This document shows, piece after piece, positions 21,397 to 31,549 of a DNA stretch of 64,000 nt. Position 1 is the stretch's first letter; every line of letters starts with the position of its first letter. A program made the position numbers and the translations under genes. Location: NCBI GenBank assembly GCA_010093605.1, contig MU004182.1:1211032-1275031 (forward strand), given 5' to 3'. A model generated the notes under the pieces. The model worked only from the letters and a program-made list of their open reading frames with translations. It was not told where the DNA came from and did no database searches. The DNA comes from Lophium mytilinum. Lineage: Eukaryota > Ascomycota > Dothideomycetes > Mytilinidiales > Mytilinidiaceae.

Positions 21397-23060
21397 ATGG
21401 AACGCAAATCGGACGACATTGGGTCCAAATCCCAGCTGTCCATTGACTCGACCGCGCAGTCGGGTAACCGGACCCCTCTTCAAGACCCCGAGAAATTAGC
21501 CGTCGAGCAGAGCACCCAAGCGAACTCACAAATTGTGGAAGAGGGCACACCCGACCACTCCAAAAACCCCTGGCATCCATCACAGTTCCCAGATGGAGGT
21601 CTTGAGGCATGGGGCGTGGTTGCGGGCGCAGCATGTGGCATGTTCTGCAGTTTTGGATGGCTGAATGCCATCGGTGTCTTCCAAAGCTACTACGCAACCC
21701 ATCAACTCAAGGACTACACCTCGTCTGAAGGTAATATACCTCGGATGTGTTGTCTGATCACTGCTGACCTTGACAGTCGCGTGGATACCATCGTTGGAGA
21801 TATTCATGATGTTCATCATGGGTCCCCTGGTTGGATACGTCTACGACAATAGGGGTCCTAGGGAGCTGCTCTTAGTGGGAAGCTTTCTCCACGTCTTCGG
21901 CTTGATGATGACTTCAATATCGCACACCTACTATCAGATCCTTCTTGCCCAGGGAATCTGTAGTCCTCTCGGGCTCAATTGCATATTCAATGCATCCATC
22001 GGCTCGGTAACAACTTGGTTCTTCAAAAAGCGTGGTGCGGCTTTCGGTATCATGGTAGGCTACGATTCGCAGATTCCTCAGGTTTCATGCTAATGACTGT
22101 ATCTAGGCCGCGGGCTCGTCACTCGGCGGTGTTATTTTCCCCATCATGGTCAATCATCTTATCGAAGAGGTCGGATTTGGGTGGTCCATGCGGTATGTTC
22201 TCGACTGGTTTAATCGCAGCACACGCCTCTTACTAACTCTCTCACTAGTATTGTAGCTTTCATGATCCTCGGGATGCTGATCATTGCGAATCTCACCATC
22301 AAATCGCGACTGCCTCCGAAGAAGAGGGCCTTCAAGTGGATGCAATTTGTCACGCCTTTCAAGGATCTTAAATTCTCTGTTTTGACTGTTGCCTGCTTCC
22401 TCTTCTTCATGGGTCTCTTCATCCCGATCAACTTCATCGAGACACAAGCACTAGCGAGCGGGATGAGTCTGGGACTGGCTCAATACTTGATCCCGATCTT
22501 GAATGCTGCCAGGTAGGATCCCCCCGGTCACACGCACTCACCGCTGTAAAGCCTTTCTAACATCTGTGGCAGTGTTTTCGGTCGTGTCATCCCCGGTATC
22601 CTCGCCGACAAGTGGGGACGCTACAACCTGAACATCATCACCTCTTTCTTATCCGGCATTTTTACCCTCGCACTCTGGCTCCCTGCATCTGGAAATGCCG
22701 CCGTAATCGCTTTCGCTGCACTCTATGGGTTTACTTCTGGCGCGTTCGTATCACTTGCACCCGGCCAGATCGCGCAGATCTCGAAGGTCGAAGATATTGG
22801 AGTTCGTAGTGGTCTACTGTTCGCAGTGCTGGTGAGAAGAGCTACACCCTCGATCAAAAGTTGATTTGCTAACACCACTTCCCTTTCAGAGTTTTGCCGG
22901 TCTAGTAGCGAGCCCCATTGCCGGCGCTATTGTAAACAGTCAGAACGGCAGCTTCACAGGAGCGCAGATTTACGCTGGCGTTTTCATTCTCGCGGGCGCA
23001 ACTATGTTCATATTTGCGAGGGCCACACTAGTAGGTTTCAAGCTTGCTGTGAAGGTTTAA
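21397..23060 (+). CDS. MFS transporter, monocarboxylate-transporter-like
   Basis: Six exons (21397-21730, 21777-22054, 22107-22192, 22249-22512, 22573-22831, 22890-23060) give 463 residues. A hydrophilic N-terminus of about 65 residues leads to [15 protein letters not shown], the start of helix 1 in the fungal MCT-like (MFS_1) group. Later landmarks are [18 protein letters not shown] (the MFS-type loop after helix 2), [31 protein letters not shown] and [14 protein letters not shown], the second-half loop motif. About twelve helices are expected. MCT-like fungal transporters move carboxylates, and some export secondary metabolites; the substrate here is unknown. A Zn2Cys6 regulator gene starts 591 bases downstream on the same strand and may control it. 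All introns are 46-60 bases and have consensus borders. Confidence 0.92.
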
Positions 23061-23651
23061 TGGTCTAAGGGCACGGTCATTTGCCTCCCGCATAGAGTTG
23101 TATAGACAGGACTAAAATGGAGTGATTCACCTGGAGCGAGGCGAACCATTTCATAGTCGGATTGGGAAGGGCTGGACTGGAGTTTCTGGGCATTCAAGAT
23201 GTACTATATAGCCATTGGTGAAACCCACTCTTCGCAAATTTCTAGTCTAAGAACTGTCTGATTTGTTTTTGGCCTACCATTACTGCTGAACGGGTCCCTC
23301 ACACGCAATTTAAAGCTGATCCGGCCAAAATATTCATCAACCATTTCGAGAGACCTGATAAAAGAATCAAACCATCGTGAATACAATACTTGATCTAGGA
23401 CTACCACACGAGAAGGAAATTGACATGCTGGTCAGATTTTCTGACAGCTTCATTGCACGTCATCACGTGATGCTAGTCTCGGCCGTGACGCTCCTCGATA
23501 AGGCCGACACCGAACGTTGACTAATCTTGAAACCCCTAGTCATACTCATCGGCCGATTCGTCGTACAAAGTCCCTTCGCACCCTTGATACCTCTGCATGC
23601 TCCACACGCTCGGTCTATCCTCTATTGTTGTGTGTTCTATCCGTACTTGCC
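23061..23651. other. Intergenic between MFS and transcription factor genes
   Basis: 591 bases with the MFS 3' flank and the regulator promoter. The sequence CATCACGTGATG near 23460 is a palindromic E-box-like site (CACGTG), of the kind bound by bHLH factors. Nothing else is recognised. Confidence 0.45.
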
Positions 23652-26265
23652 ATGCCTAAGAAACGGAACACTTGTACGAGATGCTCTATGCGGAGGCAGA
23701 AATGCGACCGGAACATGTAAGCCTTCCTATAACTCTTGGTACGATGCTTGCATTGAGCTCTGTGTGCATGTTACCAATGCTTGGAGTGCTTCAATATGGT
23801 TTCAAGAGACTGGCTGGGATATAAAGTTTATTGAGCCAAGTTTAGCACAAGTTATTGAAGCTCGGAATGCATTAGCTTGTCAAATAGCCAGTGGTCGGTC
23901 GCCAATTAGAAGAACATTCAAGCACTGGTGAGATTGTGTACACAGAGTCACAATCTAGTATTGTACTAAACTACTCTTTGTCTCGTACTTACTCTCTCTA
24001 GTCCTTGTGGAAGATGCATCCAGAACGGTGAGGCTAGCATATGTACGACCGAATGGCCGGATGGATACGATCCGCGAATTCATCGCAAGTATCCGACGAC
24101 GAAGGCAGATCATGAAAAGGAAAGTCCTTCGACGCAAGCTGGGTACCCAACGCCTATCGTAACGGACACGACGTCACAAACATCACAAACATCCCCCCCT
24201 CTCGTTTCAAATTCTACTAGTCAGCCGTTGGCAACCGCCAATCCATCTCCCGCCCCTGGACGGACTCAAGATCTTGAATTCATTACTTGGGGGCGCGCAA
24301 AACTTTCCGAGTTCAATCTTAATGGCAATTTTGCTGAGAGAGGCTTGGATACCAGAGTCCTCAATCTCGGAAATAGCTTTTGGCAAACAGAAGAAGACTC
24401 GTCTAACGACCTTGGCCCCCTTTCATCACCTGCACGATCTACCGAGATGAGCTATCTTCAGTCTCTTATACCCTCAAGAGAGCAAGTCTTTGCTATGGTG
24501 CAGTACCATGAGGATTGCTTATTGTGGCATCACGGCTCCTTCCATGGACCAGCCTTCCGTGAAGAGCTGACAAAGGTCTACAAGGACAATAGAATACTTC
24601 AGATTCGAGACTTGGACTGGAGGTGGACGGCGCTTCTATTTGCCATCCTTGCAGGCAGCTCTTTGTGTGCCCCAGACGGCATTGCTTACTCGTGGGGACT
24701 TACGAAACCGGAGAAGGACAGGCTGAGTAGGCAATGGTACCACGCGATCAATTCGAGCCTGATATTAGGGCAATACACGTCAAAGTATCACCTCTACACG
24801 ATCCAAGCTATAGCCACATCGTCGTTATCTGCGCACGTCTTGGGGTACTCTAAGCAACAACTTTCGCTTCTCAGTGTGTCAATCACTGTTGCTAGAGGCC
24901 TTAGTTACCACAGGATAGGTAAGGACGCTGAGCTAGAGCTTGATCGGGCTGGGCCAGATCTCACCCCAACCCAGCGGGAGGCAGTCATTCAGAGAGAAAC
25001 TGGTCGACGGCTATGGTGGCATCTCTGTACGCAAGGTAAGATAAAATCCCATCACTCCCATCACTCCCATTACTCCCATTACTCCCATTACTCCTATTAC
25101 TCCCATTACTCCCATTACTCCCATTGTTCCTATTACTTCCTACAGCTTTGCCTTTATTTCACATGAACTGATTCTAATACCAGACTGGCTCTGTACTACT
25201 ACGACGAGAATGTACTCAATACAAAGGCGACATTATACCACGACTGCGCCTCTCGACTACGATGACGAGACAATGAAACCTCTGGCGAAAGGGATACCTG
25301 GAATCACTCACTACACCAACCATTTACATAAGCTCGCCCGACTAAATGTGGAATTTTTCGAGGCCTTACAAGATGCCCAGAACGCTGAGGCCGAGTACGA
25401 CGTAGTGCTCAGATACGATTCTAAGATGCGCGCTTTGTACGCAGACGCCCCACCGTTCAAGACCACAAACCCTGAAGATGATCCTCGTCACCAATGGGTT
25501 CGGTGGGCCAACCGTGGTATAGAACTCTCCCATAACCATAAAGTCATCAAGGTCAACCAGTTTTTCCTGGGACGGAGCTTCTCGGAACCACGATACGCTT
25601 TCTCGAGATGGTCAACTATTACGGCGTCTAAGAATATCATCCAGATAATGTTAAAGGACTATGGAGAAGCGAGTCCGTGTTTCTGGATTGAGCAGGCTTT
25701 CTTGGTCACTGCCTGTATCAATCTCGTATTGGATATTTTGAACCGACCAGAAGAAGACAGCCCCGAAATCAAGGAACATTTGGCCTTGGTCCAGGCTGCC
25801 GTCAACACTCTGCAAAAATTCCCGAACAGCTCCATAGCTAGTCATGGAATCCATTTGCTCTCTACCTTGTCCAAGGACCGTGGCCGAAAACCAGACAAGA
25901 ACGACCAACAGCCCGAAGGTCAAAGTGCGACAAATTTCAGTAGCAATGTGCCTAGCGGCCAGGTATACCTACCGAATAAACGCCAGAAACGGTACAACAG
26001 CTCGATATTTCAATCTCCGTTCAGCACAGACATAGCACTTGCGAACCCCATGCCAGCCACTGACGGATCAACATCTATACCGAATATACTGAACCCAATG
26101 CAGTTTGATGGCAATGGAGACAATCTTAACATGCTCAATCAGTATCCATGGTATGCTAATGCTCACGATGTGGATTTCGGAGACATGCTCAATACATTTC
26201 CTCCCCAGTCAGGCTTAGAAGCAAACAATTTCTTCGAAGATGTCTTCAACCTCAATTTCTTCTAG
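23652..26265 (+). CDS. Zn2Cys6 transcription factor with fungal-specific middle domain
   Basis: Exons 23652-23716, 24002-25035 and 25184-26265 give 726 residues. The N-terminal cluster has cysteines at 8, 11, 18, 24, 27 and 36, the exact CX2CX6CX5CX2CX8C pattern; the first intron (285 bases) splits the cluster between the third and fourth Cys. The region of about residues 150-560 resembles the fungal_trans domain, with REQVFAMVQYHEDCLLWHHG, an LxxxxQAIA segment and the ETGRRLWWHL motif directly before the second intron. The C-terminal 130 residues are Asn/Pro-rich and acidic at the end, as in activation domains. It should be a nuclear DNA-binding regulator. Its neighbour, the MFS transporter, is a candidate target. 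The second intron contains a 9-base microsatellite. Confidence 0.9.
25046..25140 (+). repeat. Nonamer microsatellite inside an intron
   Basis: About ten tandem copies of the 9-base unit CCCATTACT with a few variants (CCCATCACT, CCTATTACT) fill most of the second intron of the Zn2Cys6 gene. Because the unit is a multiple of three and lacks stops in this frame, it also translates as a His/Ser/Tyr repeat, which would mislead a gene caller. Confidence 0.9.
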
Positions 26266-26590
26266 CTAAGCTCGCTACCTGGATATTTCCGTCTGAAGTG
26301 ACCGGAAGAGTCCAAAGGACGACTTCCAATATTTGTCAGGTCCTCGAGACTAGTCCAAGCGACACATGCAGTGACAAGAGACTACACAGAAGTACAAAGA
26401 GAGAATGTGTTGTTATTGGACGCCATTTCTAGCCGCGTTTCGCGCTCGTCTTGAGTGCACGATTCGTGATACTGCACCGCGTTGACTTTCCAAAGTTCCA
26501 AAAGATTCTGGTTGTCAATCTTCCTTCACGTTCCGACCGCCGAGATGTAATCCAGAGCCTCCCTCTGTACTATCCCCTTCCTCCGGCCAG

Positions 26591-28138
26591 TCACGATTCC
26601 ATATCGTCCACGAAGACGAGTCTCGTACCATCTACATGCCATCTCCCAAGGTCCTCCAGCTCCGCGATTGCATCGTCAATCTCATCCTCGCGGTAATGAT
26701 ATCTCGATGCCATACCCTCCTTCAACAGGCCAAGCACCCGCTGATTATGGACCATCGAGAAGTCTTCGCTTCTGAACATGCCTAGAACTCTATTATAGAA
26801 CTCGCCACAGACCGTGGTTCTATTGTACAGCTCCCGAGCACACTGGAGTCTGACCTGTTTGCCAAACGCGACGCGTTCTAGCTCGGTGGGAGGGAATTCG
26901 GAACCTGCCATCGCCGATTCAACGGGATCGATCTTCGATAGCAAGCGAAGCGCAACCCAGACGCATATCGGCCCGCAATCTGTATTCTCCAAGCGCTGTA
27001 GAGGACACGGGCTCGCTATAACCTCGCGCCAGGTTGCTCGTCGAAAGAGCTCGTTTTGGGAGTCCTGGCTTACCGCTTCCATGAAAGTAGGAAGGAACTC
27101 TTTGGCGAAGGCAAGGCCGGAACCTCGGCCCACTTTATGGAACACAGCTGGGTTGTAGACTTCGATCATGCCGTGGACTTCGTCGGATCGTTCGAAGGCT
27201 GAGGCTCGAGCTACGATCCAATGATTCTTGGTGTTGAAGAAGAAGATCATCTGCGTCGCGTTTTCGGGAAGGTCTCGAGCTGGGAGATAATCTTCGAAAC
27301 TGTCAATCGTTGCGCCCTGATCTAGCGCTTGCACGATCCTCGCGACCTCGCCGATGGGGCAGAAGAATACTCCATTCTGAGTTTGGTTGTCAGGGAGGCT
27401 TAGTAGCACGAGCTCGTCCATTATGTTGTCTGCATACCACGAGTCTTCGACCCATTCATAGCCTTCGCATGTATCTGGTGACCGCAGCACCAGGGATAGT
27501 AACTCCAATGGAGTACTGTTCAGCTTAGTCGAGTTCAGCTCGTTGAGGACGCTGGTGGTAAGGGCAATAACTTCTGTCGCGCAGTGATCTCCTTGCTTTG
27601 CCAGTAACAGGACGTCAAGAAGCTTGCTTTTGTACTCCTTCGCGGCCTCGAGTTTTCTATCAGCCGATTCTGCTGCTCGGACGGCATCTTTGTTGGAGGG
27701 TTCAGACTTAGCTTTGGCGTGCTTTTGCTGAGCTTCGGACGCTGCTTTCTCGGCTTCTCGGAGTGCGTAGGCGGCAGGCGAAATGTGGTTTGCCTTTGGC
27801 GGTTTCCGTCGAATTGGTGCAGAGGTGATAGGGTTGGAACTGCCTGAATCGAGAGGTTGAGGCTGTGAGAAAGGGCCAACAGTGCCTGAGCCAGGAGGTC
27901 GAGTTTGTGAAGAAGCGCTAGGGCCGGAAGTCGCTGGAACAATGGAGTCTAGGTAGTTTCCTTCCACAGTCAAACGCTGCGCTGTGTCATGGTAATTAGC
28001 AACTTGCTTGCCGTCTTCTGTGAAGTGACCGCGATCGGTGGTTGGGAACACCATCTCATCAGGGCGCAGGCGATGGCGGCGAGGAGAAGAGGGGAGAGGA
28101 GGTGAGTCACAGCTCAGCTGCCGTTCTTTGGGCGCCAT
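26591..28138 (-). CDS. Ulp1-like (C48 family) cysteine protease with altered catalytic Asp
   Basis: A single exon encodes 515 residues. The first 120 residues are disordered and Pro/Ser-rich; residues about 125-175 are Ala/Lys/Glu-rich and likely coiled coil. The C48-like core follows: EWVEDSWYADNIMDEL (about 232-247, substrate-groove region), NTKNHWIVARA with the catalytic His at about 306, IEVYNPA at about 325-331, and LENTDCGPICVW with the catalytic Cys at about 388. Ulp1-type proteases cleave SUMO or other ubiquitin-like modifiers. In the canonical enzymes the residue after the His strand is Asp; here the aligned residue (about 329) appears to be Asn. The protein may be a diverged deSUMOylase or have a modified triad. 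An 80-residue helical tail follows the Cys motif. The gene is convergent with the Zn2Cys6 gene. Confidence 0.78.
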   Translation of the reverse strand: MAPKERQLSCDSPPLPSSPRRHRLRPDEMVFPTTDRGHFTEDGKQVANYHDTAQRLTVEGNYLDSIVPATSGPSASSQTRPPGSGTVGPFSQPQPLDSGSSNPITSAPIRRKPPKANHISPAAYALREAEKAASEAQQKHAKAKSEPSNKDAVRAAESADRKLEAAKEYKSKLLDVLLLAKQGDHCATEVIALTTSVLNELNSTKLNSTPLELLSLVLRSPDTCEGYEWVEDSWYADNIMDELVLLSLPDNQTQNGVFFCPIGEVARIVQALDQGATIDSFEDYLPARDLPENATQMIFFFNTKNHWIVARASAFERSDEVHGMIEVYNPAVFHKVGRGSGLAFAKEFLPTFMEAVSQDSQNELFRRATWREVIASPCPLQRLENTDCGPICVWVALRLLSKIDPVESAMAGSEFPPTELERVAFGKQVRLQCARELYNRTTVCGEFYNRVLGMFRSEDFSMVHNQRVLGLLKEGMASRYHYREDEIDDAIAELEDLGRWHVDGTRLVFVDDMES

Positions 28139-28514
28139 CGTTAATTGGACGGTGAAGGTGATATCGGGGGTTTGGTTGGTGGAGGGTTGGTGTGGGCTTT
28201 CGCGAGGAGGGAGGAGACGAAGTATGTGCGGTGGAGTGCGAGGATGAATTCAGAGAGGTTGGTTGGGGTCGGGGGAGGTGGTGAGTTGGTGGCCGGATTA
28301 ATGTTACGAGTTTCCGAGAGGGGTGAATTGCTGGGTTGGTCTTTGTACACCTTTATGTCACTGTCAAGGGTACTTCATCAGGTTTCCAAAGATTTGAGTG
28401 AGACGTTTTTCTCGATGATTTATGGACTGTTCAGAGCGCCCCAAACGGCGTCAGTCCGCTGTAACTTCCGCATGCTCAACACGCCAGAACAGGACTGCTC
28501 CTCCGCCTCAATTG
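28139..28514. other. Intergenic between Ulp1-like and BTB genes
   Basis: 376 bases holding the Ulp1-like promoter and the 3' flank of the BTB gene. No recognised feature. Confidence 0.4.
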
Positions 28515-29230
28515 TTACTTAGAGTAGTATCGGTCCTTGACAGAAGACTCATCTACCCAGGGGCATCTGTCCAGCACTTTCGCATCCCGTAAACGGGAGA
28601 GAGCAATCGTGAGATCGACAAGAAACTCTCTCGGCCAAGACTCCTGCATTTCATCGCTCGCATACTCACGCTCGTCCCCGCAGTAGGCGTAGAAATCTAC
28701 TATCAGTTGGCGAAGAGGCGATCCACGAGGGGTGCGTTCGTATGAGACACATATTGAGTCGACGGATGGAAAGAAGCACGACTCATTGACGGTCGTCTCG
28801 GTGGTCGTGCGGATGATGGTGTCGACGACCGCGTTCTTGAAGTCATTGTCCATGAGTTTTTCTCCGAGACAATATGCTTTGCATGCTGGGAGATATTTCA
28901 TGATGGGTTCCTCGCGTTCGAGGTGGATTTGGCGCGAGTAAAGCCATTCTTGGTATAATGTGAATGACTCTGGATCGTCGTCGGCAAGCCGTAGTCCTCC
29001 TTTTTCGAACTCAGTCGAGCCTGGTTTCATGGCATTGTCGATGAATTTGGACGAAGAGCGAATGATGCCTTCGTGAATATGAAAGGTGGCCTCTTCGGGG
29101 CCGACTAGAACTTTGATAGGCGCACCGAATGGCCTGGATTTGGTGAGCAGGTGAGTAGTGATCAATCGCTATCGGGGACATACCTGGGTTGCTTTGCCAA
29201 GCTCGCACGCGTGCTGTTGTCCGACATCAT
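28515..29230 (-). CDS. BTB/POZ-domain protein
   Basis: Exons 29230-29184 and 29133-28515 are joined by a 50-base intron (GTATGT...ATCCAG) to give 221 residues. Without splicing, a caller would start at an internal Met inside the intron-derived sequence. The BTB core runs from PIKVLVGPEEATFHIHEGII through LADDDPESFTLYQEWLYSR to AYCLGEKLMDNDFKNAVVD; then come SICVSYERTPRGSPLRQLI and WPREFLVDLTIAL, shared in order with the other family members here. There is no extra domain. Two adjacent ATGs (29230 and 29227) could both serve. Function is unknown beyond a probable protein-protein adaptor role. Confidence 0.87.
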
Positions 29231-30169
29231 GCGGGACTTTACGATAAGTTGGGACGAGACTCGTGGGTAAGTGAGGTGCGTTGAGCCCAGTGGTAAGCTT
29301 TGTTGGTGGAGGGCAAGCTCTGTAGGTGGAGGACAGAAAGAAGATGCAGATATAGGTAAAAACATAAGCGCACTGGCCACACAAGGTTTGGCATCAATTC
29401 ACCTCCAACACTTTCGTGATTGCTCCACCAGGATTCCAAACCGCATATATGAGTTGCTCGTGCGTTCTCACCGTTTCAGACTAGTTCGGACTAAAGACCA
29501 CTCTCCACCTCCATCCAGCCCTTCCTCCGGCAGTTCCACTTTCGAGGTTAGTGATGCGATAGGTAGTCATGACGACTCTTGAACTAGTATTGCAGTCGAT
29601 CACAAGAGGCTACAATATAACGATCAGATGAAGCATTTTGAACATGGACTGTAGTGTGTGGGCGACGTTGAAGAAGTTGGGATGATCTCCGCCGGCTAGC
29701 TCAGGGGATCTCCGTGCAATCTAACTAAGTCCGGATGCTAGAAAGGTGGGTCGTCGCGGGGTTAGCCTGACCAGACGATACGTCTATCTAAACAACTCTC
29801 GAACATCACCATCTATGAAGATTAATATGATGACTAACATGGTAGTCTATGCATTATGAGAGGCCTACGTAGTGTGTGTTTTCTTGCCCAATTGCTCCGA
29901 ACCTCGATGCTCTGAAGAACATTCACGTTGACATCACGCGCTAAAACGCCGCGCTGAAGTCGAATGCGGGGAAAGCTTGGGCTGGTGCAGGGGTGCCCAG
30001 GTGGAATGGTTTGATGGCACACGAATGGCACGACGACAGGTGATCTGCTTTAGTTTGGTCACGGTGTCTGTAGGACCCCTCACCTTGAGCTTACTCCTCG
30101 TCTCCCACCGTCTCTCCTTGCTTCCATCCTTCAGCTATCCACTCCATCAAACAAACATCAACCGTCACA
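29231..30169. other. Intergenic between divergent genes
   Basis: 939 bases with promoters of the BTB gene and the DJ-1-like gene. A pyrimidine-rich leader (CTCCACCGTCTCTCC type) precedes the DJ-1-like ATG. I see no gene in it. Confidence 0.45.
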
Positions 30170-31243
30170 ATGAGTGCAATTGCGGATGAGAGCGCGTCCA
30201 CTGAGACCATCAAAGTGTTATTTACTCTGTATGAGGGCTTTGACACAATGAGCGTCGCTGGTCCGCTTGAGGCCTTGTCTCGAGCTCAGCACAATACCAA
30301 GGACACTGGTAAGCAGTCTCTTCTTTATGATCTCAACCCTATTATATATGCATCAATTGAGCTACACGCACATGAATCTTCTTTACTAAACCATACCTAG
30401 CCACAAAAGCCTTCGAATGCAGCTTCGTTGGCAACACCGCTGCCATGAAGTCTGCACAAGGTGCCACCTTCAAAGCCGACATGGACTACGAGGACGCCAC
30501 CGAAGACATCGAAGAGTTCGACGTGCTCGTAGTCCCCAGCGGTCCCACTAACGAGGTGATCGAATCCAAGGCCGAGCCTGTAAGCTCACTCCCTCCTCCT
30601 TTCACCTTTCTAAACCCTCCGTTGTATACATCGAAACCCTCTTAGTTTCCAAACTCTAACACCCCCCCAGCTCGCCCTCATCAAGAAGTGGGTCGACGTC
30701 CAAGAGAAGAACCCCGCCAAAGAGCGCACCATCATCGCCGTCTCCACCGGCACCCTCCTCCTCGCCGAGCAGGGCCTCCTCGAAGGCCTCGCCGCCACCA
30801 CCCACCCCGACTACTACACCCGCCTGGAGACGATCTGCCAGAACGCCTCCACGCGCGACCTCTCCGAGCGCACCGACGTCATGGAGGAGCGCTACGTCGT
30901 CAACAACGCCCGCTTCGACCTGGGCGAGAACCCGGACGAGAACCCATACATTGTGCGCAAGCGGCCGGACGGCGTTGCGGCGGGCCACGCGAGGCGGAAG
31001 AGCATCGCGCGCAAGGGCAGCAATGCGTGGAAGGAGAGCCGGCGCCGCGAGTCGATTGCGAGGCGTGCGTCCATGCCGCTGGGAGGCATGCGTGTTATCA
31101 CCACTGGTGGTGTGACGGCGGGTCTCGATGCTAGTCTGTACCTTGTTGCTTCGCTGGTCTCGCATGAGTCCGCCGAGGAGGTGGCTAGGGTCATGCAGTA
31201 TACTTGGATCAAGGGCGTTACGGTTGATGCAATTGACGTCTAA
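30170..31243 (+). CDS. DJ-1/PfpI family protein with Ser at the nucleophile position
   Basis: Exons 30170-30308, 30401-30579 and 30671-31243 give 296 residues. The fold is recognisable from LFTLYEGFDTMSVAGPLEAL near the N-terminus, the EEFDVLVVPSGPTNEV strand, the nucleophile-elbow segment AVSTGTLLLAEQGLLEGLAATTH at about 129-151, and the C-terminal RVITTGGVTAGLDASLYLV. In most DJ-1/PfpI proteins the elbow reads xCTG with a reactive Cys; here the aligned residue is Ser131. The protein also has a basic insert (about residues 205-250, rich in Arg, Lys and Ser) before the last conserved block. Known relatives include isonitrile hydratases, chaperone/glyoxalase-like proteins and regulators. With Ser for Cys, its chemistry may differ or be lost. 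Probably cytosolic. Confidence 0.88.
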
Positions 31244-31549
31244 GCGGGCGTTCGGATTCCCCAAAAGCATGGGTACTGTATGGTATGGTACAGTACGGTA
31301 TCTTGTGGGTGAAATTAGTTTTTGTCCACTTGCTAAGGGATGGGTGGGATAGGCGGTGTTACATCCCTTCATGGCTTCTAGGCGTGACAGCGTCCGTCTT
31401 GAAATAGCTAAATGAATGAAATAAAGTCATGATTCATGATACTCAAACGGGCTATGCTATGCTGTGAGTCTTCTATGCTAATCCGCTTTCGAAATGCCTC
31501 CTATTCCCTCCCTTACTCCAAAAAATATTAAGAGAATCCCAGAGCTCCC
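31244..31549. other. Intergenic between convergent genes
   Basis: 306 bases of 3' flank from the DJ-1-like and PARP-like genes, with short TATGGTATGGTAC-type repeats near 31280. Nothing else is seen. Confidence 0.4.

Noticed and set aside
25046-25140. Coding His/Ser/Tyr repeat at the end of a 312-residue protein
   Set aside because: The repeat lies within an intron; splicing 25035 to 25184 restores a long conserved regulator frame.
30656-31372. Long minus-strand open frame of 238 codons opposite the DJ-1-like gene
   Set aside because: It is a GC-rich shadow; the plus strand has conserved family motifs and splice sites.
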